Of a stretch of DNA of 64,000 bases, positions 11,142 to 26,100 are shown one piece after another. Origin of the DNA: Salvator merianae (lineage: Eukaryota; Chordata; Lepidosauria; Squamata; Teiidae); NCBI GenBank assembly GCA_003586115.2, contig QVOM02000042.1:71050101-71114100 (forward strand), written 5' to 3'. Every line of letters begins with the position of its first letter. The first letter of the stretch is position 1. A model generated the notes under the pieces. That model made no database searches, had not been told where the DNA came from, and saw only the letters and a list, made by a program, of their open reading frames with translations. The position numbers and the translations under genes were made by a program.

Positions 11142-14100
11142 CTGCAGAATACAAAAATACTATTAGAATATATATACTTCAAACACAACCCCGCCCTTTG
11201 TTAATTTAATCTACTAAAATTTTGATTTTGTTTTTCTTGTTGCAGTTACGTTAAAAGCAGTTAAAACCACCCTGACCCATTAAGCAACTTTACTGGATAA
11301 AGATCTGCTTATATTCAAGTTCTGGACAAAAATTAAGATTGCGCAAACAATGAAGATTAACATGTAATAAATAATTCTATGATTTTATCTCCATCTGAGA
11401 ATCTCGTTTTCTGAAATACTGAACAAGAACTACCAACAAGAAAAGAAGTTCAGGCATCAGCAGTGTATTTTATTGTTGACAAAGCTATGTAGAACACACA
11501 ACATCCAAAAAAGTAGTCTAGTATTATTAATATATCATGCATTTTGAAGTTCTTTGCCTAACGCTTTTTCATTTTTTTTAAAAAAAGTCTTCATTCTTAT
11601 GCAAAGATAAGTGAATTTTTTTACTCTTAAAGGTGGCAAAGAAATGAATTAGGTATTTATTTCATTCTCTAGTCACTTCTTTGCTGCAACTGCCTGCCTA
11701 CCTTACCAGTAAGTGAGTCAGCATTCCCATGCAGCTCAAGGGAGGCATCTCTTACATGGGAGACTTTTTTTTAACCTGTCCTCATTCTTCTTTAAAAAAC
11801 AAACAAAAAAAAAAACACTCCAGCAAGCTTTGAACAACTTCAAGATAGCCAAATGCCTCATTTCTGAAGCAGAAATACTGTTGTTTTGACTAATGATCCT
11901 TCCTTACTTTTATTCTGAAATAGCGGATTTCATGAACAGAAATGTATTTTCTACACATCCTGATCACTCAACTCACCCTTTCTATAGCTTCTTTTTCCTG
12001 AGGTGTAACTTGAATGTAATTCATATGACGACTTCCAGCTTCAGCTACTCCTCCTCCACCACCACCGCTGCCACCTCCCCCTTGACCAGACTCCTGAACA
12101 GGCTCATTTAACATCTGAATAAAGTGTTCTTGGTGTTGGCTTATTTGCTGTGGTGCATGGAAGGACAAAAGCAAACAATACACTGAAATAAGGCATATTC
12201 ATTTCTACTGGCATTTAGTGGCATTCAGGTTGTTTCTACTTGAAGTGATAGTCTAAATAATGCAGAAGAACAAGCAATAATCTGGATTGCCCTACAATGC
12301 TGAGTTTATAAAAGGAGAGGAAAAAAATAATTATCATTTACCTATTGCCTTCTTCTTCTCCCACCAAACATTCTAATATCTTTCTTTAAAGTGATTCAAA
12401 AGCATAGCAATCAACCCAGGATGCTTTAAAAGTCACCTGCAGTAATTGTGGATTTTCTCGTCCTATTTGTTGTAGCAACGCAGGCAGAAGAGATGGATTC
12501 TGCTGAATAATTTGCCTCATCTGCTGGAACTGAGGTTGATTTCGTAAAAATTCAAGTGGGTGCCCTGTAATAAAAGAAATCATCTTTTTCAAAAAGCTAT
12601 TCCTTGGAAATTAAATAACTGGACAGAAAAATAAAGCAGTGGGAAAAGGATTGTATAAATTATGTTACCTTGTATCCTACCAAAATGTTTTGTGTACTTA
12701 ACTTACACATCTTAGAGCTCTCCTACTCAAATACAAGTTTCCTACCCAATTTCTTGTTTGAAAAGCAAAATAACACTGGTTTTTGAAAGTGCTATGCTCA
12801 TGAATCTATGAAGATGTTATTGAAAAGATGTCGCCTATAAAAAGAATCAGATTATAATTCAGGCACTTAGTCTGGCAAAATCCAAAATAGAAGAGCTCTA
12901 TCAGCACTTTAACTTTTCCGTTTGGCACAGAAAGGTTTCCCTTCCTCACAAGAACTGCCAAACCAGTTTATTCAAGAATAATGCTGACACGGGCCAGCTC
13001 TCACCCCAAACCTACACAGCCTGGAGAGAACAGCACAGACTGACACTGATAATAAATATTTAATAATAATAGTGATTATCCATGATTATACAACCCAGTA
13101 TTTAGGACAAGAGATCACACAAATTAACAGAACGCCAATGATTAAAAAAAAGTGTTTGCTAGAACCCAGTAAAGATGGGATAATAAATCTTAAGCAAGTA
13201 CACATGCCAGTTACAGATGCAATCAAGAAGAGACTGAGCAATGCTCCAACTAACTGCACAAGATGCTATATACTACATTATAAATGGAATATGTAGGACT
13301 AATTAGTGAGTGGAACGCGCGCGCAAGAGAGAGAGAGAGAGAGGGAGGGAGGGAGGGAGGGAGGGCGAGCTAATGGAATCTGGAGTCGCACGAAGATTTG
13401 GTTTGGATATATGAAAAAATGCTGCCAATAGGTTAACAAATATTTATTAACTCCTGTTTCAAGCACTACGAAGGCAGATACCACATAAAGACATCACTGG
13501 TCAGACAGCAGTAAAACCAAACAAAATATTTAATAGAAAACTGAAGATAGGGAAACACAATTCAACTAGGACACTTCCAAATGGAAATTGCAACAGAGAC
13601 CATTAATTACTGATGTAAAAATACATTTATAAGTCCATCAGCCTAATTTGCTTGGTAGCTCCACAATGCCCCCTTGAGGCAGAGGACAGGACACACGCTC
13701 ATGGAGCCCTGTACTCTCAATTCACATCATTGCAGCCATTTGAATGCACAACCTGAATCTAAGCCATCTCTGAGCCACCTCAGAGCTGCTTTTTCTTCTT
13801 CTTTTTCATCTCGGTGATCACTGCCTTAGACTATACAAAAGAAAACTGGAAGACTATAGAAAAGAGAAATATTCCAAAATTTCCAGAGAAAAGATACAAG
13901 GCAGCGGACGAAAGCTATGAGCAAAGAGCAGAACACGCAACCACATGCAGGATTCCAGTTGCAAAGTAAGAAAGGATATGAAAAAAATATCTCAATCAGG
14001 AATGTAAACAAGTAAGAAATGCAACAGAAAAGAGAAAGTGACAGACCTTTCCAAGGTGGTTTGATAGGTTGGAAAGAAGATGTAAAACCTGTGCCATCCC

Positions 14101-17100
14101 TGCTTTATGCTCTGCTTCATTGTGTCTGTGAGCTCCTACCTTCTCCCCTCAGTCCCATGCTGCTCTACTGTCACTGGACATGCAATCTTAGAAAAGCTGT
14201 GCCTAGTGTGCCGTCTTCTCAAGGATTTGCAGGAAATGGAAGCACCTTGCCCATGCACTAGGCCTTCTGGGAGACTTCTAGTCCTCCACTCCAGTAGGCC
14301 TAGCAGGCCAAGAAGACAGCATGCTGGTTATGGCCTTCACAAGATTGCAAGGTTGATGGTAAGGACTCACTCTGTAGACATACTGGGAGGGGATGGCAGA
14401 CTATGATGCAAGGATGGCAGAGTGCACAACGGGGGAAGAAGAAAAGGTCAGGAGTGGTGGTGGGGCTGCAAACTTGTAGACCAGCTTATAGAACAATTTG
14501 GTTGGTTCTAACTTCAATGTTGAACAGTTCAACTGGCTTACAGTTCAAAATCCCAACTGCTAATTTGCATGTGTGCACATCCCTACTCAGCCTTCTTGTA
14601 ACAGTTCTGAGTTGTTACATTTTCAACATCTCCAGTTCTAATAGCAGTAAGTCAACAGATGTGCCTAGAGTGGAAAAAATCCGTGTGAGATATAAGAGAA
14701 TGTGCAAATAAGCAATCTATTACACTAATTTCTCATGGAGGCAGAAGTGCTAAACAAAGTGGCCAATTTTCAAAAAGGCAGAACAAGGACGCAAGATAGA
14801 TAATATAAGATTGATAATGGAGAGAGCAAGAGGATACCAGAAAGAGGTTCACCTTTACTTTGACTGCATTTATCAAACTAGGCTAATGGGTGTGCCAAAA
14901 TACTTAATTACTTCTCTGGTGAATCTGTGCACTGAGCAATAAAGCTACAGCAAATCTAGGAAGACAGAATAATTCATGAGGAATTACACAAGTATGCAGC
15001 ATTGCCCCTGTGTCTATTTAACCTATATTGTAAATAAACCCTAATAAAGGTGGAACTGAATGAAATAGCTAAAATTCAAAATTATGGCCAAATATTAACT
15101 GTTTGAGTTATACAGAAGATGTTAGTTTGTTAGCTGAAAGTAGACTTAGAAGAACTCACTACAAAAGTGAAAACAAAAAGGGTAGAATCTGGACTAACAT
15201 TAAACATTAAGGTGGGAAAGCTAAAGTCAGCTTGCATGCTTGGTCACTGTATGGCTGACAGTAAAGAACCAGAATTACTTAACAGTTCTGGTCCCTTTAG
15301 TTCAAGGACAGGCAAAGACGGACAGTGTGCTGGATGAGGAAGAAGACAAGGCATCCAGGATAACCATATTTCCCTGAAATTATTAACCTAAGCAATATAT
15401 AACTGAGAAAGCTATACACTGAAGAAAACTGTGGGAAAGAAGACAGATGCCTTTGAATTATGAATCTGGGGACAGTTACTAAAAATATCATGAACTTCTA
15501 GACAAACCAATCAATCAGTGCCGGACCAAATGAAACCCTAGTGTTCATTTGATGCCATGATCGTCAAAAAAATTACTCATATTCCATGTTCATGAGATGC
15601 CAAGTGATGATGGACTAGAAAAAAAAAATTACACTTGGCAAGGTTGAGAGAAAGACAATGAATAGAATAGATGGATAAGATCAACAAGACTATAGAAGTG
15701 TCTTTAGAACAGATACAAGTCCTATTAAATATAATTTTAAATGGTGAGCATTTGTCCATACAGTCACCAGGAGTCAAAGCTTATCCAAATAGTATCTAAT
15801 AACAAATCATGTTGGGGGGGGGGGGGAGAGAGAAGTGAGCATACACACACAGACTGCAGGACTGATAAGGTCCATTATCTGTCAACATTATTTACTATCA
15901 TTAATAAGAATATACTGTAACTATCAATTATGATAGCATTAGCTTTTTTAGTTCAGTTATTATGTTCTACAATATACCTTATGCATTTTCCATTGCTATC
16001 AATGGAGAATTTGAGGATTACAATCTGCAGGGGCTCAGGATACCTCCAGAAGCAGACTAAATCCTATGATTTTCCTGGGACTATATTGGGAATGCCACAT
16101 GTAATTGTGGCATTCTCAGTATAGTCTGGTGACATCAAGTCAATATTATTTATTTTTAACATTTGTATTCCACCCTTCACCTGGAGGTCCCAGGACGGGT
16201 CACAACTACAATAAACACAGACACTAAAATATACTTAAAACATATCCCACCCAACTTCTCATATCAGACCATGCATCACTTTTGCCAAGCTGTCCTGATC
16301 TAGGAAAGGCTGAAGCTGGCAAACTATCTGGAGATGGAGGTAAGCACTCCTGACTGGTGCTGTCACCAAACTCTCAAGCAACAGTGATGAATCCAGAAGC
16401 ACCCCAGATTGTGCATGGTGCTGTCTGATGTCCTGGTTTTGAGATCCCATGACATATAATACCCCCCTCTTGTTTGGATTCAGTTTCAGTTTATTAGTCC
16501 ACATCCAGCCCATTACTGCCTCCAGGCAGCGATCAATGACTACAAATGCCTTGCCTGACTCAGAAGGAACAGAGAGTTGGGTGTCATCCACGTACTGATG
16601 GCACCTGTCTCAAAATCTTCCAGTGAACTCTTCCAGTGTATTCATATAGATGTTGAACTGCACAGGGACAGAATCAATCCCTGAGGAACTCCACACAAGA
16701 GCTTCTAAGGGGCAGGACAGAAATTCCCTACTACTACTTTTTGAATTCTATCACAGAGATAGGAAGAAAATCACTGTAGAACAATGACTCGAATCCTCAG
16801 TTCCCCAAAGTTGCTCCACTAGGTTGATAGTTTCAAAGGTCGCTGAAAGAAGGACAATCAACAGGGTCATGTTGCCCCTGTCCCTCCCCAACAGAGGTCA
16901 TCCATCAAGCTGACCAAGGTAGGTTCAGTACCATATTGTTGCCTGAAGCCAGACTGAAATGGGCCAAGATAATCAATTTCCTCCAAACATATCCGCTCTC
17001 TCCAATACCTTGCCCCAAAAGGGGAAGCTAGCAACTGGGCAATAGTTGTTATAACACCTCTAGATCCATGGAGGACCTCTTCAGGAGGGGGTGTACCACC

Positions 17101-20100
17101 ACTTTCTTAAGTGCCGCTGGCACCTCTACCCCCAACAATGAGGCATTTATCACTACCTGGATCCACCCAGCCATACCCCCTTGGCTTTAACTAGCCACAA
17201 TGGAAGGATCAAGGAGACAAGTAATTGGTTAGATCCCTGCAAGCAATTTACCCACTTTCTCACACTGCAATAAATGAAAATGATCCAAAATAACAGGACC
17301 AGACAGTATTCCACTAAACCATTCCCAACTGTGGAGTCCAATTTCATGCAAATCTAAGTAGCTTGTCCTGAAAGTGCCTTGCAAATTTACCAGAGAGTCT
17401 CTGATGATGGCAAAAATGGATCCTTATGACTAGATGACAAAAGGCCTGCTTGATGGCCATTTGAGGATGCAAAGGAAGTGGAGAAATAAGCCTTTTTTGC
17501 CACTGTTGTCACCACATGGTAGGCACAATAATTAGGTCAGATTCACACAACTTGTGCTCTAGCCATCAGCCCTCCTGCTTCAACACACAAAGTTTCCCAC
17601 TATACCAGGGCACCTTACAAGATCTGCAGGTCTCCAAGGGTGCTTGGGAACGACTGCCTCAATAGTTTTGTTCACTTCATAGTTACGAAGTGAGACCAGA
17701 GTCTAAACAGGAGCACTAGCCATGTCGACTAGAAACTCCCCCAGAGCTATCAGGAATCCATTAGATTCCATATGTCTTCGAGGGCAGACCACCTCAATGC
17801 ATCCTTCCTCCCTGCAACAAGGAACTGACAGAAATTTCACTAGAAATTGATCTGTCCATGACAATGGACTTGCTACAAGTCCACCTACCAGCAATGGAGC
17901 CTCTCCCTCTCACTCCATAGCAAAGACCAGGTTGAAAGTATGTCCTACAATATGGTTTGGGCTGGACCCATAATATACTGTGACAGACCCATGGCTGTCA
18001 TAGAGGTCAAGAAATCCTGCGCTGACCTATTAAAGGCAACGTTGGCATAGAAAAACTGAAGTCCCGCAGAACCAACATGTAAGAAATCTCCAACACCACA
18101 CACAAGACAGCCTCCAGCAACTGAGAAAGGTAAGCTGTTGGGCAGTGGGATGAGTGGTGCACCACTAGCAACCCTGTCCTGTCTCTCTGGCCGACCACGA
18201 AGAACAATCCCTCAACTCCGGTCATAGAACAGATAGGGAATCTGGTGAAAGAAAAAGTTTCTTTATGAATTATGGCAATTCCCCCACCCCTCCCCACAAG
18301 TATCCCAGGGGTGCAAAACTGAGTAAGCCCTGGACCTCCCAACCTACCCACCCAGAAGAACATAAGAGGAGCCTTGCTGGATCAGGCCACGGCCCATCTA
18401 GTCCAGCATTCTGTTTCACACAGTGGCCCACCAATTGCTTCTGGGCATTCTCAAGCAGAAGATAAAGGCAAAACCTTCACCTGCTCTTGACTCCCTGCAA
18501 ATGGTTTTACAGACATCCTGCCTTTCCAACCTGGAGGCAGTACCTAGGCATCCATTCTAGTAGCCATTGATACACCTGACCTCCATGAATCTGTCCAATC
18601 TCTTCTTAAAGCTGTCCAGGCTGATGGCTGTCACCACCTCATTTGGTAATAAATTCCACAGACCGACGACCCTCTGGGTGAAAAAATACTTCCCCTTGTC
18701 AGTCCTAACTCTCCTACCCATCAGCTTCAGAGAGTGCCCCCTGGTCCTAGTGTTGTGTGAGAGAGAAAAAAAACTTCTCTTTATCCACCTTACCCATACA
18801 GTGCATGATTTTATAAACTTCAATCAGGTCTCCTCTTAAATGCCGCTTTTCAAGGCTGAAGAGGCCAAGGCGTTGCAGACTGATTTCGTAAGGAAGGTGT
18901 TCCAGCCCCTTGATCATTCTGGTTGCCCTTTTTTGCGCCTTCTCCAGTTCCACAATATCCTTTCTGAGGTGAAGTGAGCAGAATTGTACACAATATTCCA
19001 AGTGTGGCCTCACCATAGATTTGTAAAGAGGCACGATGACACTTGCCAACTTGTTTTCTATTCCCTCCCTTACGCCCCTAGCATTGAATTTGCTTTTTTC
19101 ACTGCCGCTGCACACTGGGTTGACACCTTCATTGAGCTGTCTACCAGAACCCCAAGATCCTTTTTCTGGTCTGTCACAGAAAGTTTGGCCCCCATCAGTT
19201 TATAGGTATAATTGGGGTTCTTTGTCCCGATGTGCATCACTTTGCACTTACTAAGATTGAAGTGCATTTGCCACTTCGCTGCCCACTCACCCAATGTCAG
19301 GAGATCCCTCTGGAGCTCTTTACAATCACTTTCAGTTTTTACTACCCTGAACAATTTAGTGTCATCAGCAAATTTTGCTAACTCACTACTTACCCCTGTG
19401 TCGAGATCATTTATGAATAGATTAAAAAGCAGGGGTCCTAATACTGAACCTTGCGGAACCCCACTTTTCACCTCTTTCCATTCTGAGAGCTGACCATTTA
19501 TTCCTACTCTCTGTTTCCTGTCCTTAAGCCAGTTACCAATCCAAGACAGGACCTGCCCTCTTATTCCATGATTGCTGAGTTTTTTCAGGAGTCGTCGATG
19601 AGGGACTTTGTCAAAAGCCTTCTGAAAGTCCAGATAGACAATGTCAACTGGGTCACCTTTATCCACACGTTTATTAACACTTCCAAAGAATCCTAACAAG
19701 TTTGTAAGGCATGATTTACCTTTGCAGAAGCCATGCTGATTTTCTTTCAGCAATGCTTGCTTTTCTATGTGTTTAGTAATTTTATCCTTAATTATGGCTT
19801 CCATCACTTTACCTGGAACTGATGTTAAGCTGACTGGTCTGTAATTTCCTGGATCACCCCTGGACCCATTTTTGAAGATCGGTGTCACATTTGCCACCCT
19901 CCAGTCTTCAGGCACAGAGCCTGATTTTAATTCATACTAGGTCAGTCCTGAATGATAACTTATTTTGGACTGACCTGGCATTTAAGAACAGCACCGTTAA
20001 GCTAGTGGAGAGGCTGACAGGACTCCCTCATTCTGAAGGTTGAGAGACAAGAGTAGAAGATGTGATAGACTTAGTATGTCTAATATATTATGGGAAATCC

Positions 20101-23100
20101 AACAACAATGTTGGGCTTCCCCTAACAGCAATTGCTTACCACTGTCTGCCAGCTGTTTCCATTATTGTTCTTCCTACAAGTATCTGGATGATAGCCAAGC
20201 GTGAGAGAAAAAGGGAAGTAGATGGGCGCTTGGACAGCATCCTGGCAGTTGCAACAGGAATAACAGAAGCAGCCAGCAGACAGTCTGCAACTCCCTTCTG
20301 AGCCTGGCAGGGGTGGCAAGAAGCAACTGCAGTATCTAAAGAGGATCCCAGGATGGCCTCCTGCTGTCTGGAGGCACCCTCAGTTTACCAATGTAAGCTA
20401 ATGGTACCAAAGAAGGAAAACCAAGACAAGCAAAGCAGGTCAATATGCTGTGGAAGGACAATCCAGTCTACCGATTTACGTCAATAGTGCCACAGAGGCC
20501 TAACCATATTATTACAAATTTTCAAGATTTCATTGAATAAGTGAGGTCACTTTACTGACCATGTTACATGAAGGATGACTGAATTGCTATTTGGCCAAAA
20601 GCTTCAACAAAGGGACTGAACTTAACTATAATGCAAGCATTTATAAAATCTCTCTCTTAGTTACCTCTCAAAAAGTATGTTCCATTTTCGGAAAAGAAGA
20701 TACCCGAAATCTCAAATTAATTTTTAGTCACAGAACCAAACACACAGAAAAAGACAAATTTAACTGCAGAACAAAAAATTAATAAATGAACTTTTGGAAT
20801 TTCAAAAACTCATTCTGAATGGTAAACATTTGCTTTGCCCCAAAACCTGCAAGTTCCAGACCGCTTTGATACTACAAGCTAAAATCAAACAATAGGGAAT
20901 GGGATTGACTGCTCTCCTGAAGTAGCTCAGCAACAGAAAAATTTCAGTATAGATTGCAGCAGAAACTGCAAAGAATAGCTAACAACTCGTACAGTTTATA
21001 AATCAGTTTTAGAAAGGGGAAGGGACCAATTAAGAAAGATTTGGTAGTGATGACAAGTGAGTGAAGCCAGAGGTGAAGAATTTGTTTAAAACAATACTAC
21101 AGATTTGTTCAGATTTTCTTGAATATAGCAACCTCACCTCCTGTAGAACTAGTAGTAGTTGTTGTAGTTGCTGCCGCTGCTGCTACTGCTGAAGAGGGAG
21201 ACGCACCAGTGCTGGCTGCTTGCGGGGGATCAGCCATACCCTGACTTTCTCTGTCTCCAGGAATACCCTAGAATAAAGCAAGCACGTTAAATACTTCAGG
21301 GTTAACAGTCCTGAAAATTTACACATTAAAGACTGCTTTTTAACACATTGGGTCCAGTCACTGTAAGCTTCCACTACCAGAGAAAGGCCATATTTTAAGA
21401 AGATTCACATGCAGAAGTGTTTCAACACAGATCTTTCACATGTACCCATAATGATTCAACTCAAGGCGTAGTAATTTTAACCCAAGAAAACCTGCAGCCA
21501 AAATATAAAGAACTGCACAAATGAGTCCATAAACCCAAGATGATCTTGGACCTTTTATTAAAATGCAAACCAACACTTGAGGACAAGATGTTTAGATTTA
21601 AGAACAGTTTCAATTCAATTTGTATTATAGATTTAATTCATGAAAATCCTCTGGTAAGCTAATTTAATTCCCAGTAGCTCAATGGATGCTGAGGCCCATG
21701 AAGTTAAAGCACAGTAGAGGTGTGACATTTTCAAGTCTTAAGCTCTTTTATATTCCTCAGAATAATACAGTTTGCATCCCAGTTCTATACTAAAATGCTA
21801 TTACAATTTATTATTATTATTGCTTCAATTTTGAAAAGCAACTTATCAACTTTTCCAAAATAATATCTGAAGGCAAAATGGAGTAAATGTCAATAGACAC
21901 AAAAGCCCTATCTACTGAAAAACAAAAGAATACAAGTAAATGAAGCAACCAGACTAATGCTGCTGCACAGTCCAATGACCAAATGACTTCTGTAGAGGAA
22001 GGTACAGAATCCAAATAAAGCACATCACGTTATGAATGGCTCCTGTACTAAAATCCCACCACTTGAAAGGCCTGGGATCTTAAACCAAAATCTACCTCCC
22101 ACAGAAGTCAAAAGCTTGGATGAATAACAAGAACTATAAGGTTCAAACTAAAAAAAGGAAAGGGCAAAGCTTGCCCTCTGAAATAAGTTTCTCTAGTATT
22201 CTTTATCCATATAAACTTGCAATATGTGTACTTTTCCTGAAAGAATTGGGTCTTTGTTCTTCATCCTCCATGCAACTCATTAGATTTAATATTTTAACTG
22301 CAGGGTACTAGTTGTAAAGTCAGTAAGACACTGTTTCAGACAGTGCCTATCAATTCTGCTCCACCCTGAATTTAAAAGTCAAACAGCGCTCTATGTTATC
22401 TAAGACTGACATAAGCTGGCCAGTATACCAAAACAGCTATCTGAAGACTGTTTCTGCTAACTCAACTGTTTCAGAAAGCTGTCTCCAGTTTAAAGCACCT
22501 CATCAGGCTTCAGTGCTGAGATGACCAACACATAGGTTGTGCATCTGTACTATAATGAATGTACCACAGAATTACTTTTATGTGGAGAAAGAATGTAAAG
22601 GATTGTTACTGTAGGATGCTGAACATAAGAGAAGCCCTGCTGGATCAGGCTATGGCCCATCTAGTCTAGCATCCTGTTTCACAGAGTGGCCCACCAATTG
22701 CTTCTGGGCATTCTCAAACAGAATAAAAAAGCAAAACCTCCACCTGCTCTCAACTCCCTGCAATGGGTTTTGCAGGCATCCTGCCTGCCTTTCCAACCTG
22801 GAAGGTAGTCTTCTTCCCTAACTTCATTCTGCTCATTTTTCTATATATCCAATTTTATATTTTTAATATTTTAGAGGTTTCAAATTGTTATAAAGACCCG
22901 CAATTTAAGGGTGCAGTTGCTAATGATGCAAGAAGAAAAAAACCCTCAAACTCAAAAAATGTTTAAGCAGAAACTTCTATAATTCAAATGTCCACCTTTG
23001 TTACATCCTGAAGCTATTAATAAATCCAGTGAAACTATAGCAGCAAAGAAATGTAAATAATTGCCAGCAGTTCTAGACAGCTATTTCTGTACTCTTACCA

Positions 23101-26100
23101 CCCTTTTGCTGAATCCAGAATTCCAGTGAACTAGTCTCTTGCCTGTTCACCAACCTGAATACCAGTCCACAACTATGGTAAGAACTTCTATTTCTCCATC
23201 TATTGCCTTCATATTCTCCAGATGCTGAGAACTATTCTAAACCATTCACCACTTGTCTGCCTCTAAACATACCCTTCCTGTTCTGATGATTTCTTTCTCT
23301 GTTTGGCTCACCCTGTGGCTATTTTCAACCAATGTTGCTATCAACTTTCCTTAATAAAGACATACATATCGTCTGATAATGCTTACAGAAGTCTTCTTCT
23401 GATTAACACTGCAGTACAGCATAAATCTGTTCTCTTGGAGGGTGGCAACAGATCTCTACATAATTTATATTTTCAAATTTATTTTTAGCTCCAAATGTCC
23501 ATACATTTTTCTAAAAATCAGGAAAGAGGTTCTTGACTTCATACACATGTGTATCGAACCAGCAAAAGAAACAAATTACATGTGATTTGTACCACAGATC
23601 GAATGTAAAACTTGCTAAATGAAAGTCTTCACTCTCAAATCTCCTAGACTTGGTTTTTCTCTTCCCTTAATGTCTCTATAACACTTCGCATAATTAAATG
23701 GCAAACACAGGAGAATTAATTATGTAAACCAAGAGAATATGCTCACCATTAGAAGATACTCCACTGCTCTATCCGGATTATTGAAGCTTGCTCTCAGTGC
23801 TGCAATGACTTGCTCTCTCTCGTATCCCATCGACATGATCTCAGTCACCATATTTTCATAAGACTGTCCCGTCACTGGCAAAAACAGAGAAGGAAGAAGA
23901 CGGTAAGAAAGAAAGACATATACAAATTTTAAGAACAGAGAGACGAACAGATGAAATCGTAGCACTCAGTGAAGGAAAAAACACGAACTTATGTTTAACT
24001 ATATTTGAAGTTCTCATCTAAATTAATGTGAGCTGCAAGACTAGAAGTTGGGTCTCCTGGAAGATGTTGGCTAATTTTGCTATTGATTGATTTATTTTTC
24101 AAACAAAGCTATACAGCTGATTATTTACAACTGGGAATTGACTCACAGCTCTACAGAGCTTCAAGAAAATCGGAAGATACCCAAACTACTCAATAACAAG
24201 CTTCACACACATGAATGAAACAGGAACGTTTCCCAACTCAGATTCTTACCAATAACACACTGTATTGTGAAATTCCTTTATTTTACTAGTGGTCACTAAA
24301 ATCTTAAAATAGGCCACCTTCCTGATCCTCTTCACCTTTCCACCCTAAACAGTTCAGTTGTCAAATCGTTTAGAAACCCAAGTTTCGGCAGCTTGATGGT
24401 TTTATACATATTTTGGAAAGCAATCCCATCAAGGTCAGTGAACACAGATGGAAAGTAGCAGATTCCCAAAAGCTACTCCATCATATAAACAGAGTTGAAA
24501 TTCAGAACCATTGTTCTATAAATAATTAACAACCAACCTGTACAGATGATCTGGCTGGAAATATTCAAGCTCACTTTATTCATGTCCCTTGCCATAAGCC
24601 AGTATGTTAAAACAAACAAACAGATCTGGCAAAGTTTGTTATGTAGTAAGAACAAAGTCCCTCCCCCTCCAACTGTCAGAAGAAGCCGGCCATCTACTCC
24701 ACCTGCAGGAGAGAGACAGAGGGGACGCAGGGCCACTCCAGCCACTCTGCAGGGAACTTTTCCATCAAGTCCCTCCACCACTCCCAACTATCAGCCTGAG
24801 GCAACGGGCAGCTCCGAGGGTCACTGTGTCCAAGCCCCTTGGTTTTCTTTTCCTTTCCTTTTATTTCTTATTTATTGGAGATTTTTTTAAAAAACCTGCA
24901 CTTTTAATTTAATTGTTGTTTAATACTGGCTTTAGCTTAACTATTGTACCATTTTTTGTTTGTTTGTTTGTTTCGTGGGGAGGGAATAATGTATCAAGGC
25001 AGGGGTGGAGGGGGAGATCCATCACAGGGGGCTACCATCCCTGTGGTGACGGGCAGGGGGAGATAAGGCGCTGGGAGGCAGAAGCGAAAGATTAGGAGAA
25101 GGAGTGCTAGATGTACTAAAGCTATCACTCCTTCTGTTCTGCCTTCCAACCAACAGAATTTGGGATGCCTGCCAACCAGCCCACCACTCTGGCAGTGCTG
25201 CTTTTGAATGCTAGATCAGTTCAGAATAAAACATCACTCATCCATGACTTAGCTCTGGATGAAGGGGCTGATCTGGCATGGTTTACAGAGACCTGGATAG
25301 ATGAACCGGGTGGACCTAGTCTTACCCAGCTTTGTCCCCCAGGCTACTCAGCGCAGCACTGTTCCAGACCGGTAGGGAGGGGAGGGGGTGTTGCTGTAGT
25401 CCATAGGACTTCTGTCTCTCTTACCAGATGACCAATCCGCTCTACGACTGGGTTTGAGGAACTGTTCTTGTTACTGGGCCAGAGAAGCAGAATAGGAATG
25501 TTGCTGGTGTACCGCCCATCCCGCTGCCCAGCCGCCTCCCTCTCTGAGCTGGTTGAGGTGATCTCCAATGTGGTACTGGAGGCCCCTACCACAGTGGTGT
25601 TGGGAGATTTTAACATCCATCGGGAGACTATCCTCAGTGGACCAGCTCAGCTCTTCATGGCCTCCATGACAACTATGGGGCGGTCTCAGTTTGTAAATGG
25701 CCCAACTCAAACAGCAGGCCATACCCTCGATCTGGTCTCTGCCACAGAGCCAACTGATGAGAATCCATTGACAGGCGGGCTGATGATAAACCCACTGTCA
25801 TGGACGGACCATTCCCTGGTAAAATTTGGACTGACAGTGACAGCTCCTCTCCACGGAGGTGGTCCACCCCCGGAGACTTATGGAATCTGAACGATTCCTG
25901 AATGCTCTGGGGGATTTTCCAGTTGGCATGGATGACATTCCTGCTGAGGCTCCGGTCTCTCTCTGGAATCAGGAGATGAACACGGCCATCGGCATGATCA
26001 TACCCAAGTGCCCTCGGCATACCTATAGAGCCCATAATGCACCCTGGTATTCCACGGAGTTACAGGAAATGAAACAGGAAGGTCGACGGCTACAGCGCAG

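Noticed and set aside
11893..12111. Ser/Thr-rich plus-strand frame at 11893-12111
   Set aside because: Antisense of the Gly-rich linker in RAD23B exon 9.
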